Positions 23,131-35,700 of a stretch of DNA of 64,000 bases are shown in pieces. The position numbers were made by a program, and so were the translations under genes. The stretch's first letter is position 1. Each line of letters begins with the position of its first letter. This stretch comes from Malania oleifera (taxonomy: Eukaryota > Streptophyta > Magnoliopsida > Santalales > Ximeniaceae): NCBI RefSeq assembly GCF_029873635.1, contig NC_080418.1:13743562-13807561 (forward strand), read 5' to 3'. The notes under the pieces were generated by a model. That model was given only the letters and a program-made list of their open reading frames with translations, searched no databases and was not told the origin of the DNA.

Positions 23131-23298
23131 TCTACTGACGTAAGTTTTACGACATATCACACACAGGATAAAACAATTTATAATAAATCTACTAACGTAA
23201 GGTTTACGACATATCACAAACAATATAATGCAGTTCAATTACTTCTACTAACGTAGGTTTTACAACACATCACAGATAATTAAATTTACATTGTTATA
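23131..23298. repeat. 57-bp tandem repeat, three copies
   Basis: Units start at 23131, 23188 and 23244 with TCTACTRACGTARGTTTTAC (minor variants) and continue to ACATATCACA. They lie inside LTR A. Confidence 0.85.
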
Positions 23299-23592
23299 GC
23301 CACACAGGCCTTCGATATCAGTATAGACTTTATACAGAGTTTCTACATTGAGCATCACTACTTCAATTAATATGCCACACAGGCCTTTAACTTCAATATA
23401 GACTTCACACAGAGTTTCTATACTGAGCATCACCACTTCAATTTATACGCCACACATGCCTTTGGTTTCAGTATAAACTTCACATAGAATTTCTATACTA
23501 AGCGTCACTACTTCAATTTATATGTCACACATGCCTTCAGCATGAGTATAGACTTCACACACAGTTTCTATACTAAGCATCACTACTTCATA
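23299..23592. repeat. 75-bp tandem repeat, four copies
   Basis: Units start at 23299, 23374, 23449 and 23524, an exact 75-bp period. Each opens GCCACACAGGCCTT or a variant and contains TATAGACTTCACACAGAGTT and GAGCATCACTACTTCA. The array is inside LTR A and has no spacers, so it is not CRISPR-like. Confidence 0.92.
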
Positions 23593-23633
23593 TTTCTCAA
23601 TCAAATACAAAATCTAACTTACCATAAAATAGA

Positions 23634-23745
23634 ATTAAAGTGTCACATTCACATATCCACATCAAACCTGTCATTTCATGATTAATGGAATTAAACTGTC
23701 ATATCCTTGTATCCATATCAAACCTGTCATTTTAAAATTTCATAG
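23634..23745. repeat. 56-bp tandem repeat, two copies
   Basis: Units start ATTAAAG/CTGTCA at 23634 and 23690 and share TCCAYATCAAACCTGTCATT. Confidence 0.8.
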
Positions 23746-23943
23746 TAATCCCACTATATACATATATCCATAAACAAGTATTATGCCACTTAATCACAAT
23801 ATCATATCAGAACAATTTCAACAGATTTATATAAAATTATTTGTTAATTAATCTCATGCCACACAATTATACGTTAAAATTTTTATTTAAGTAATCCACC
23901 AGGAAAAAGCGCGTATTTTTAAAATTTGGTCTGATTGTTTTTC

Positions 23944-24222
23944 GAAAATTTTATTTAATTTAAACATGCGTTTTTTTCAAAAATGGAGACACACGAACCA
24001 CCCTCCTGGTTATTCCCAAATATGTAATATACTCAAAAACGACCATTCAATATGTCCAGATCATACAGAAATTCAAATACATTGAAAATTCTATTTAATT
24101 TAAACATGCAATTTTTCCTAAAATAGAGGCACACAAACCACCCTCCTGTTCATTCCCAAATATGTATAACACTTAAAAATGATCATTCCATACACCCAAA
24201 TCATACAAAAATTCAAATACGG
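23944..24222. repeat. 140-bp tandem repeat, two copies
   Basis: Units start GAAAATT at 23944 and 24084. They share TTAATTTAAACATGC, CACCCTCCTG, ATTCCCAAATATGTA and AAATTCAAATAC in the same order. Confidence 0.88.
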
Positions 24223-25041
24223 CGTATACGTATAATATACTTAAATTTAATCGGTTCAAAATATTTAAAAAACTAACATAATGTATTCCCCTTACCTAAT
24301 TACTGAAAATATACCCACAGAGAACCTAGCACGATGCCTGCGGTGTTCGCACAAATCTCTATATTCATATATTTTATCTTAATTAATTAAATCCTGGAAT
24401 AATTACTATCACTTATACGCTCATGTTCATTGGTTAAATTCTAAAAATGCGAGTATGACCTACTTCTCATATTTAAATTTAATTTCCAACATATTTAAAA
24501 ATACCAATATGATCAAATTTTCACAGTTTAATTTAATTTCAAAATATTCCTAGAAACCTAATTTAATCAAATCCTTACAATTTAACTTAATTCCAAAATA
24601 TTTTCAAAAATCTAATTTAATCAAGTACAACAATTTAATAAATAAATCATAATTTTCATACCCATCAAATTATTTAGAAAATCATATGCAATATTTTAGT
24701 AATTATATATCATGATTTAATCGGGTGAATTCCTAAAATAATTGACATAATTTGTACTCCTTATCTTAATCTTAAAGTGGAGTTCAGGATTCTCAAATCA
24801 AAAAACTATTCTGATTAACTTATTAAGGATCGAAATTAGGCCCTCGTGATGGTGTTCATTTTTTAATTCGGCTTGTGGAAGAAAAAAAATATAAAGAGAG
24901 AGAGTGAAAGAGCGTGAGGACGACTGGGAGAAATGTGAGGGGGAATTCGAGAAGAAGAAATTGGAATTGGGATTCCACTTGCAATCTGATGATCAGATAG
25001 CATTTAATGCAATCCACATTTAATCATATTAAATTATTATT

Positions 25042-25079
<38 letters not shown>

Positions 25080-25201
25080 TTTATCGTCTAATTCAATGTA
25101 TGAATTATACTATTTATTTTATTATCTTATTTAATTAATCATCTAATTAATTAATAATTTTATTTATTTATTTTTTATTATTTTTAGGCTGGGTTACTAC
25201 A

Positions 25202-25976
25202 ATTTTGCATCAACATATTTTCATTAAATTTTCATAAATATTTTGATAATCAGTGGTTCCTATGAAATACGATCCTGGACTTATCTTTTTAATTACTTGA
25301 TCCTTATATACTTGAAAACACAATTCAAAATGAGCTAAGTAGGCATATTCAAATCACGTAAAATTTTTATCTCGTCTTATTTAATTTTCTATTTATTTTC
25401 TTATATCTTTAATAACATTTTTAATTAAGTTAATTGATTTGTGTTTGATTAATCAATAAATATTGTCTCGAGATCAATTAATTGGAAATAATTTAATAAC
25501 AAATTTTCTTTAATGATGATTTATGGCATACCTTACCGCACCAACAATTTTGCAAATTTACCCATTTGGGTGTAAATTTTTGAATACAACAAATGCTCAA
25601 TGACATGCAATGGTCGGTTGGTCTGCTACTCTTTGAGCATATATCAATAAATAAATAAAAATATATAATTAAATAATAATATTTAATTATATGTATACAT
25701 TAAATTAATAATTAATATTGATGTTAGCTACCGTCTTGGAAAAGATTCAATCATGAGAACGTATACTTCAAGCAATAAAAAAGATGAAAGTGAGCCGTGG
25801 ATGATACGATTGTGTAAATTAAAAGCAATGTGGGATTGGGTTAATAATGCATGCTGCTTCAATCATTTTACCTGCTGTTTATTTTATTTTGCTTTAAATT
25901 TTTGTCTACAAAAATTAGATAACCCAGATAGTCCATTTTTAATTCAAGCTCTGCGGTACTTTTCGTTTGGTCATTC
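25202..25976. other. No gene seen
   Basis: AT-rich DNA. The frame from 25753 runs into the MITE at 25977 and shows no domain, so it is not called. Confidence 0.55.
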
Positions 25977-26347
25977 TAGGGGTGACAAAATAGATCAAAA
26001 CTCGACGGATGACCCGCTTGTTTATACCTAGTATGAATTTAATATAAGATGACTTATTTATAAATAAGTTAGGTAGGTTTTGGTCGGATCACCTGTTATG
26101 ATCCATTTAAAAATAAAATGAATGAATATATTTTTTTTAAATGTCATTTTATGTAAAATGTTTAAAATTTTTTTAAAATAAATAAATTATATTTTTTAAA
26201 TGGATGATCCGTTTATTAAACGGATGAGTTTGAGTTTATATAATAGTCACCCGTTAATAAACGGGTCAACCCGAATCCAAACTCGTTTAACCTTGACCCG
26301 TTATGACCCATGTAAACCCGACCCGTTAATCCATTTTGCCACCCCTA
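25977..26347. mobile_element. hAT-like MITE
   Basis: A 371-bp element has terminal inverted repeats TAGGGGTGACAAAA (25977-25990) and TTTTGCCACCCCTA (26334-26347), one mismatch apart. The GGGGTG-CAAA ends and the internal ACGGGTCAACCCG type sequence are typical of plant hAT-derived MITEs. No transposase is present. A clean 8-bp target duplication was not seen. Confidence 0.75.
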
Positions 26348-27848
26348 ATCATCCCTTTTTCAAAATTAGAACTCTACACCTTTAATTACGTGTATTTCAT
26401 TATAAACTCAGTCAATTTATATATGAAGCTAAGCAAACTCTATTTACCGTTAAATTTAAATATTTTTAATTTAATAAAATTTAATTTATTGACATGGTAA
26501 GATTTGTATTAAGAAAGAGATCGACACATTAATAAGAGATTAGACCTTTTAAAAATTATATCTCAGGAGTATCTAAGACTTTGTGTGCAAGTGGGGCCAA
26601 TGCCCGAGTGCTCGAGTATGAGGTTTAATACTGTTATCTTTAGTGTATAGAGTACTCGAGAAGCTTATTATTTTCTATAATGAATAGATCCGTTATAGGC
26701 TAAGATTATTCAATATCTAATTGGACATAAGATTGATTTTCATTGGGTGCAAGCTACATTTTTGTTTATATTAGGCAATGACTGACAATCGGTCACTTGG
26801 TATTATAGAAGCAATATTGTTGATGTTTGAAAATAGGTCACTGCTTTGGAAGGTGAATGAACAGAAGGTTGATTAAGATTTTTTTTTTTTTTTGGGTCAT
26901 TTTTCGACATCTATAAAATAGGAATAGACTTGGGAGGGCCTGATGACTTCAGTTGCATTTCTTCGATGCCTAAGTGAATGAGCCTGGAGGAATAAAAAAG
27001 GTAGAGTTCTATTTGAGAGAGTTATGAGTGAGCTTATTAGTTTTTTTTTTTTTTTTTGTTCCTTATAACATCTTTTATTCTCCGGTTTCATGTGGCTTAA
27101 TTGCTCCTTTTGACATGACCTTTTTACATAGAACATAGGTGGTTACGAACCATGGATGTCTATGTTTAGTTGTTTTGAAAGTTTTGATGGGTAGTTTTCA
27201 CTTCCCTCATTTATGAGGTAACCGTTTTGATTAAAAAATGTTATTCTTCTATTGGAATTAGGAGTCAATCTCTTTGCACGCTCTTAGAAGGCAACTCGAA
27301 CACCTTGGTTGAAGTCTGTCACATCACATGTATTGTATGTGCTTAGGACACCTTGATTAAGGTTAGTGCACCGATTGAAGTCGATGCATCACATGCATTG
27401 CACGTGCTTGGAGCACTTGGTTGAGGTTGACTACTCATAAATTCCACATGTGCGGAGGTAAGCTGAGCCGAGCTTGATTGAGGTTGGTGATTGTTGCCTC
27501 AACAAATATTAAACTCTTAACACAACAAAGCCTGGTACTGATAAGATAGTTAACGGAAAAGATATTATTATCCCATATTTGAAAAAAATTGATTTTAAAT
27601 TTATATTAAATTTGAATAAAGTATAACATAAATTTATATTAAAATTTATCTAAATTTACCTAAATTTAAATTCAAAAATTAAAATTCATACATCCAAATA
27701 CAGAATTAAGTTTATCATCCACATTATCCATACTTTAACTTCATCCCTTAATTATGTCAATGTGAACTTAAAATTCTGATAATAATTTTTTAATTTATGA
27801 AAATAAAATTTTTATAATAAATCATTTAAATGTGCACAAATTTAATTC
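26348..27848. other. Intergenic DNA, no gene seen
   Basis: Contains an imperfect 65-bp duplication near 27320-27450 (CACATGTATTGTATGTGCTT at 27325 and CACATGCATTGCACGTGCTT at 27390). From 27560 it is AT-rich. No supported gene. Confidence 0.6.
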
Positions 27849-27875
27849 TCAAACACGAAAATAGGCAATTTTGCG

Positions 27876-27923
<48 letters not shown>

Positions 27924-28311
27924 GGTCATGAAGAATCTCAGCTGGTCAGAGGCATTTATTAGTGGCGACTGACGACCACGTGGCGCCCGCATTCCAAGAA
28001 CACATCCTTCTGAGGATGGTGACGTGGCCGGACTTTTACCAGTAGCACCCTCACAGCCCGTCACTTTGGACGATTGTAGAAAAAGCAGCCGACCACAGAG
28101 AACCAGCACCGTACCTCGTCCGGTGCCTGGGTCCCACCTATCCAAAACCCAATTTACTTTTCTGCCCCCCTACTAAATCAAAAATTCCTCTGCAGCTCTA
28201 ACTAACCTCAAGGGCTCCATGCCCTGGCCCACATTTCCCGTACCCACCTCCCCCCGCACTCTGCACTCCCCCCTGCACTCTGCACTCCCCTCGCGATTTA
28301 TCGCTCTCCCT

Positions 28312-28345
<34 letters not shown>

Positions 28346-28578
28346 AAAGCTTGAAGAAAATGAAAAAAGGTCTTCTTTGCAACACGACAATGGACCACGG
28401 GAAGAAGAAAATCCGTTCTCCTTGTTTTTCTATTTATTTCTCAATTTTTCATTGCGCAATGGTCGCCTTCTTTGTCAACTTTCGCCAGTCTCTCCTTTGA
28501 CTCTCTACATTTGAATATTCATGTCTGAATCTCTGCATTTCTCTGCGTCAATTTTGCTTCAAATCTGCCCTTGAGGAA
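27849..28578 (+). promoter_or_regulatory. Upstream region and leader of kinase gene 1
   Basis: GC content rises towards the gene. It holds a (TC)n run (27877-27920), a G-box CCACGTGG (27976-27983), a short tandem CTGCACTCYGCACTCCCC region (about 28253-28295) and a second CT run (about 28316-28346) close to the coding start. CT-rich tracts are common in plant core promoters and leaders. The transcription start is not determined, and the minus-strand frames here are simple-repeat artefacts. Confidence 0.5.
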
Positions 28579-28983
28579 ATGAAGTGCTTTCATTTCACCA
28601 ATGGGGAGAGGAGGGAGGACGAGGACGGCGCCTTCTCGAGGGTTTCAAAGGTGTCCTGGGCTCGCTCTCTCAGCGTCGCTTCCAGTAGTGTGGACACCAG
28701 GCGCTCCGAGCTCGACTCCAGCTTCAGTGACTACTACTCCGAATCGGGCGCGTTCCGCCAGTTCCTGACCCAGCGGAGGGCTAATGATCTGCGAGTGTTC
28801 TCGTTCTCCGACCTGAAATCGGCGACGAGAGGGTTTAGTCGGGCTTTGATGATCGGAGAGGGAGGGTTTGGGTGCGTGTACAGAGGAGTTGTTAAGAGAG
28901 TCTCTGCTGCCGCCGTTGATGACGAGGATCCCGATTCGATGATGGACGTCGCTATCAAACAGCTTAATCGTAACGGATTCCAG
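28579..28983 (+). CDS. Gene 1 exon 1
   Basis: 135 codons: a serine-rich N-terminal region, the [14 protein letters not shown] entry, the glycine loop and the catalytic lysine, ending at NRNGFQ. The exon must end at CAG (28981-28983) because exon 2 continues with GHKEW, so the donor reads CAG/GCATGT. This is a GC-type donor. Confidence 0.88.
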
Positions 28984-31900
28984 GCATGTTCTTCTTCCCC
29001 ACCTTTTCGCCCCTTACTTTTGAGGTTCATTATTTGACGTTTGTTGGGGGTGGGTTATGAACTGGAAAGCATGTTTCAATCTGTAAAAGATGAGAAGGAA
29101 AAGCAAAAGCAGCAATGGTCTTGTAATGGGTAAAGTTGTTAATTGAGGAGACTAGAACCAAGCCTCTGCTGTTTCATAGAACTTAGTCCCAAGTGAAAAT
29201 GTGGCCTTTTGGAGTCTGATCACTTTCTTTTGGAGATGTGTAGGTATGTTTTTTTGTTATATGCGAATTTGTTTGAGTAAATGAGGTTGTGACTCTGTTC
29301 AGAAGTCCTGCACAAACTGAATAGATTAACCATTATCATAAACCCAACATTTCAAAAGATGGAAAACACCCATTGAAATTTTGAAGGAATTTTATTTCAA
29401 GAAAACCTTGAACTCATCCATCCCACACAATTCTCATAAACAGCCCCATTCTCATAAGGGAATTATGGTCACGTTGCTTTTGCGAGCATGAATTTTGGAT
29501 CTTAGATTTGGATTTAGATAAATTTGAAAAAATTTCAATAAAATTTTATATTTCATCTTACCCAAATCCAAGCCCTCTATAATGATAGGGTCAAACAATT
29601 TATGAAACATGATTTAGCAATTTCATTTTCTGGGTTGTGCAGTCCCACTATTGGTATCTGAACTAACCCTAAAGGAGGGTGTTTGAGATACTGCCGGACA
29701 ACTAACTACGCAGTATTTTGGGCCATAAAATATGGATTAAAGAGATTTTTTGATAATATTGTTGTTTGTGGGAATTTTTTAAATGTTGAAGGGCATTTTT
29801 TGTTTTATTCTCCTGCTTTTTAATTACTGCTACCCAACTAAGATTTATGCCCCCGAGCTTGTCTGATGGGGTTTCACTACTTTGCATTCTAGTATTCAGG
29901 GGCATAAGGAGTGGATTAATGAAGTAAACTTCTTAGGTGTAGTCAAACACCAAAATCTTGTCAAATTAGTAGGATATTGTGCTGATGATGATGAAAGAGG
30001 GATTCAACGGCTTTTGGTCTATGAGCTTATGTGCAATAAAAGCTTGGAGGACCATCTATTGTCTAGAGTACCATCACCTCTCCCGTGGATGTTGAGATTA
30101 AAAATTGCTCAAGATGCAGCGCGTGGTTTGGCATACCTACACGAGGAAATGGATTTTCAGGTACCTTAGTGTCTCTTTTCCTGCATGGATACACTTTGCA
30201 GAAGAAATTTTTTCTCTATCATTTCCTTTTTTCAAAAACTGTTACATCATCTTACAATAATTTTTTTCTAAGTTCTTTTTTAGAGTTTAGGTTTTTTCTT
30301 TTCTTTTTTATTTTTTCTTTTTGGTGCGCAAGGTGCCTGAGTGGGGTGAGGGGATTACAAGACTAGGTGTTGGGCAGTCTAAATGCATGCAACTAATTGT
30401 TTTCTGGGACTGGAATGGGCTCTCTATGATGTAAACTCAATGTGGAGGCATCTTTGGCTTAGTCTTTTCCCCCACAATTCCACTTTACACAAGAGTTTTT
30501 CCCCCTCCATTGTTTTCTTTTTCTGAAAAATTTTACATCATTGTATAATTTTTGTTTTAGTTTTGTTTGGTTGGGGGGATGAAGTGGATTTCAATGGATG
30601 TACTGGATTAAACATTTGGCGCTGGTAAAGGCTTATAACTAGTCATTTTCTCATTTCTGGGACTGGAATGGCCTTCAACTGCTGTTATCTTAATGTGGAA
30701 ATATCTTTGGAATTCTTTTACAACTTTCAAAAGTGATGATAAAAATTTCTTAGGTTTCAGCATTTTAATTTTCTCATTTTTTTCTGTCTTATTTTATTTT
30801 CCAAATGATACCAACTTTTTTTTAGCATTAATGGTATGATGTGATTTGAAATATTATTTACTAAATTCCCCTATGCAAAAGACCTATTGGCTATGAGGTC
30901 TAGGTTATTATTTTCCTCAACAAACACATTTCAATTGCTAGCCTTAAAACTCTAGTATTTGGTTTACTTGTTTTGCTCAGAGAACTTTATGGCAAATTTA
31001 CAGGTAAAAATTTTACAGGACAATTATAATACCAGCTATGATTATGGATCAAAAGTTACGTGACTAAGAAACAACATGTCTAAGTAATAAATAAATGCAG
31101 CTAAAACAAGAATGTTTAGATGGATGGACTGTGTACTTTAATAGATAAAATAAGGAAAGCAAGCTGGGGATAGCACTTTTAGAAGATAAGAGGAGGTGGC
31201 TAAGGTAGTTTGGGAACTCTATAATTTGACAAAAATACTTTAGTGAGAATGAATGATTTAGTTGATATTAGAGGTTGTTAGAGGGGCAAGAGTAGGCCTA
31301 AAAGTAACTTGGATTGAGATAGTGAGAACGTATTTGATGACACCAACTTTCTAGGGATGTTGACATATTGTTTTAAATTGTGAATGCTAGAAAGGATTCA
31401 AGTAGCTAACCTCACATAGCAGGAGTTAAAGCTTGATGGTGGTGGTGATCGTTGTTGTTGTTTTGCTAGGTAACAAAAGAGTTGCTAATATGCCACAAGA
31501 GTTTATATTTTATGGGTTTTTTTCCCCATTTTTTAGTGCCTAAGAGATGGTCATCTATATGCCATTGTTGAGGGAGTCCATTATTTGAATGCATCTTCTT
31601 TATAATTAATAGAATATAAAAAGGAAGCCACCCTAGTGAAGGGCTGATGGTCCTCTCTTTCTCTCTCCCGTACTAGGTAACATGGTATTAGAGCAAGATT
31701 GAACAATCAAAAGTTCCAATTTTTTGAAAGGCTCGATTGAGGCATGCCTCAAGGCAAGGCATGCCTAAAACACCTTGAGGCCTCAATTTAAAATACCAAT
31801 CCTAAAAAGGCTAATGCATTATGCTGAGACTTATGCATTTGTACAATAAACATGCCTTTTGTGCCTTTTTAGTTGAGCTTATGCATTTTGGGTGTGTGAA

Positions 31901-32715
31901 TCTCATTTGGCTAGAAAATTTCAATTCCTTGTTTATATAAAAAGAATATCATAATATGTGTTGATTTCTAGTTTCTACAACTCTTGAACCTCAACCTTTC
32001 CAAAATAATTGAGAGTTGTATCGTAGATCTTGAAAATAATTTGAACTTTGTAATGTTATAGCTATCTCTTGTCATGATTTATGTAATAAATTCAAGTTAG
32101 CAATATTTGAATGGCCAACAAGTAGTTTGCAAACAATATCTTGATTTTTTTGGTACATTATATTTATGAATTTCTTAATTTTTTTTTTTTTTTATTTTTT
32201 TAAAAAATAAACCGTCTCTGGGCGGCTGGGCCACAAGGCTCCTTGGTTCCCTGCTTTGTGAGCGTAGGGGAAGGTTCGTCACAATGTACGCAACCTTACC
32301 CTACCTTTTTTTTTCAGTGAGGTTGCTTCCTTAGACTCAAACTTGTGACTCAACGGGTCACAAAGGAGCAACCTTTCTGTTGATCCATGGTCCTCCTTCC
32401 TTTAATTTATTCTGGAGCTTTGTGCACCAAGCTGCCCTTTTTATGTAATATGAATGTAATTTATTTAAATATTTTTGTCTAAAAATAAAAATCTCAAAAG
32501 GCTCACACCTTGCCTTGAGGGTTAAAATGCCTCATATTATGCTTTTGCCTTTTAAAACATAACAGTGGTTCTTTTCTTGCTCATTTTCTTAAGTTTTCTT
32601 TCTTTCTTTTTTCTTATTCTCTTTTATCTAAATCATCTAAGGGAACACATTTTTGGAAATCTCTCTCTTTCTCTCATATAGTTATCTCTCTCTCTCTCTC
32701 TCTCCTTCTCTCTCT

Positions 32716-32746
<31 letters not shown>

Positions 32747-35700
32747 GTGTTGTATGTGTGTATAGCTTACATTGCCTCTCCTATTGATGTTGAGACTAAA
32801 ATTTGCGCAATATGTATCTCATTGTTTGGCATGCCTTTATGAGGAATGGATTTTCAGTTACTTAAGTATCTTTTTCTGCATAGATCTGTTGTTTTTCCCC
32901 ACTGTTTTCTTTTCTTTCTTTTCTCCCCCCCCCAACCCCCCCCCCCCCCCCCAAAAAAAAGACTTGTGCATCATTGTATAATAATTTTTTAACTATTTTT
33001 TAAAAAATTTAGGTTTCTTTTGGGGGATAGTGTTGGTGGCGATTTCAAGTTACAGGATTGGAAACATTTTATGGAATTGAAATGGACTCTTCATGATGTT
33101 CTCTCAACATGAAAGGATGGGCTTAGTCTCTTCTCCTATGCAAATCCACTTTGCACCAGAGTTGAGGGTTTTTACCCCTTCCATTGTCTTGTCTTCCCAA
33201 AATTTGTACTCCATCGCATAATAGCCTTTTTGGTTTGGAGTGTGTGTGTGTGTGGGTGGGTGGGTGGACACCGGGGGGGGGGGGGGGGGGGGGGGGTTGG
33301 GGTGGGAGGGGAGGGTGGACGGGTGGGGCTTGGATTTCAAATTATTGGATTACACATTTGGCAATCGTGGAGGCACATAAGTAGTAGTTTTTTTGGATAT
33401 GCTGCTGTCTTAACTTGGAAGTACTGTTGACATTCTTATACAACCTTCAAAAATGATGATAAAAATTTCTGAGTTCGAGAAATTTGATTTTTCTTGCATC
33501 TGCATCTTATTTATTTGCCAAACACTACTACTTTCTTTTTAGCATTTATGTTATGCTATGATTGAAAATATTATTTACTAAATTCCTGTGCAAAAAACTA
33601 ATTAGCTTAGATTTCTTCCTTGTTGATGAACGCACTTCAATTTCCTGCCTTACAATTCTAGTATTTGGTTTACTTGCTTTGCTAAAAAATTTTTGTTAAA
33701 AAACAAAAAAATCTAGGCAACAAAATTAAGGAAAAGTTTTAGGGAACCATTGTAATGCTAGCTATGATTATGGATCAAAACATTTGGTGACTAAGAAACA
33801 AAAAATATCCAAAAAAAAATTTAGCTTAAATATTAACATTGCGATGGATGTTTTGCACAATTATGAGAAATAAAATAATTAATAAGCATATTCATAATCA
33901 ACTGGGATAGCCCTTTGAAAGATATGGGAAGGACAACTAAGATGGTTTCTGCACTTTGTAATGCAGTCAAGATTACACCCTAATGACAATTCTAGGAGGA
34001 GGAGTATATTTAGGTGCATTTCTTTGTACTGCATAGGCTCTAAATGCGACTGGTTCACTTCACAGGCTTTAATGTAAGAGACTAAGGGTGTTCAATTGCA
34101 CACCTGAATATCCTTCCCTTGTTAGAGCTGGAGCCAGAAGACAGCCAGGAGACACAGCTGGAGGCGCGTTGCAAGCTAGGAGCTGAGTCAGAAACGCGGT
34201 GTATTTATCCACCATTAAACCTCTCCGTTATAACTTTCATTCATGATTAATTTTATCTTAATTGTGATTTAAATTCCAAGCCCTATAAATAGAGGGCTGT
34301 GGAAGATGTAAAATATAGTGCAGAGAGAGCACAGAGAAGCTTAGAGAGAGCAGAGAGGAAGAAGGGAGGAAGAGAGAGAGAGTGTGTGTGAGAGTTGTAG
34401 TTTTTCCAGCGATAGTGAATATTTGGTGTGTGCTCCTTGGACGTAGGTCGTTATTGATCGAATCACGTTAAAATTTTGGTGTCACTTTGATCTGGATGCT
34501 CACAAGTTCCTAACAAGTGGTATCAGAGCTCGGTTTGAGTAGAAAAGTCAGATCGGAAGTGATCCCGAAATCAGAGCTCTGTCCAGTTGATCAAAACTGC
34601 ATTTTGAGGCCACCATCGCATTCAGCTCGCCGAGACGAAGAGAAGGGTGCAAGCCGGAGCTCCAACGGAGTTCAGACGAAGGCTCACGCGCCATCACGTG
34701 CCCCGCCGGAGCAGGACGCTTCGCCATGCGCCGGTCATGCGCTGCACGCGTCTTCCTTGCCCGATCCACCTCAATCCGACTCGGAAGGAACCCGACTCGA
34801 CTCGAAAGGAACCCGACCCGACCTGGAATCTGACTCATATCGGATCAACCCAAGATCCGGTTCCTAACTCGGGTCTGACCCTCCGGCTCAGCCCTACGTC
34901 TGATGCCACGCCAGCGAGGGCCACGTCAGCAGAGGTGCCACCGCAGTAAGTGGATCCCATCCCTGCCATGTCATCAGGTGGGCCCCACACCTGTCATGCC
35001 AAGAATGCCACGTCAGCGCCATGTCAGCGGTGCTACGTTAGCAGAGTTGACCAAACTTTGACTGAGCTTTTTGGAGTCGTTTTGGGTTCGTTTTTCGAGC
35101 AACTTGAACCATTTTTAGGGTTTTCGATCGTTCCGGATCCAACCGCGCTATCCATTTGAGTTAATTTCATCTCTAGATTAGCGGATCGAGATGTCGAATG
35201 AAAAGAGCTCAAAAAATCGAAATGTTCAACGGAAACAATTTCGATTTTTGGAAGATGCAGATAGAAGATTATTTGTTTGGGAAGGAATTGCACTTACCCT
35301 TGAAGGGTAAGCCAACATCTATGAACGAGGACGAGTGGGAGTTGCTTGATCGAAAAGCCCTCAGAGCCATTAGAATGATGTTGTCGAAATCTGTGACCTT
35401 CAATATCAAGCATATAACATCCACCAAGTCTCTGATGGATGTGCTTTCTAATATGTACGAGCAGCCTTCAGCCGCAAATAAGGTATATTTCATGAAAAGA
35501 CTATTTATGATGAACATGTCTGCAGGTGAAAGTTTCAGCAGACATTTGAATAATTTCAATGAGTTGTCTGATCAACTCGCCTCAGTCAGGATAACGTTTG
35601 ATAATGAGATTCGGGCCCTACTGATTCTCAGTCAGTTGCCTGAAAGTTGGAATGGTGTCGTTACTGCCATCAGTTGCTCCGCAGGAAAATCGAAGCTTAT

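Larger units (their letters stand above)
22921..25201 (-). mobile_element. Gypsy-type LTR A, partial, rich in tandem arrays
   Basis: The minus-strand LTR starts TGTAGTAACCCAG at 25201 and runs down to 22921, where LTR B interrupts it. It has (TA)n at 25049-25078, a CT-rich leader (plus AG at about 24895-24925), a donor-like AGGTAAGGGGAATAC (plus 24286-24300), the block CTTATTGAGAGGTGTCTCACCCC (plus 22982-23004) and an acceptor-like TTTTCAGGTCC (plus 22956-22966). Four tandem arrays lie between the donor-like and acceptor-like sites. Confidence 0.75.
32768..33990 (+). repeat. Segmental duplication, right copy
   Basis: Colinear with 30070-31250, offset by about 2.7 kb. It includes the ghost exon at its left end and LINE-derived text (GGGATAGCCCTTTGAAAGAT) at its right end. 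It has gained C-rich and G-rich tracts that the left copy lacks. Confidence 0.8.

Noticed and set aside
23299-23592. Exact 75-bp periodic array suggesting a CRISPR
   Set aside because: Units are contiguous without unique spacers, are imperfect and lie in a plant retrotransposon LTR.
25753-26031. 92-codon frame before the MITE
   Set aside because: It runs into the MITE inverted repeat and has no recognisable features.
27849-28398. Arg-Glu-rich minus-strand frames upstream of gene 1
   Set aside because: They are translations of CT microsatellites.
28734-29030. 98-codon minus-strand frame over gene 1 exon 1
   Set aside because: Shadow of the GC-rich kinase exon, with no domain of its own.
33104-33430. 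Proline-rich and glycine-rich frames on both strands
   Set aside because: Products of the G-homopolymer and GT repeats in the intron.
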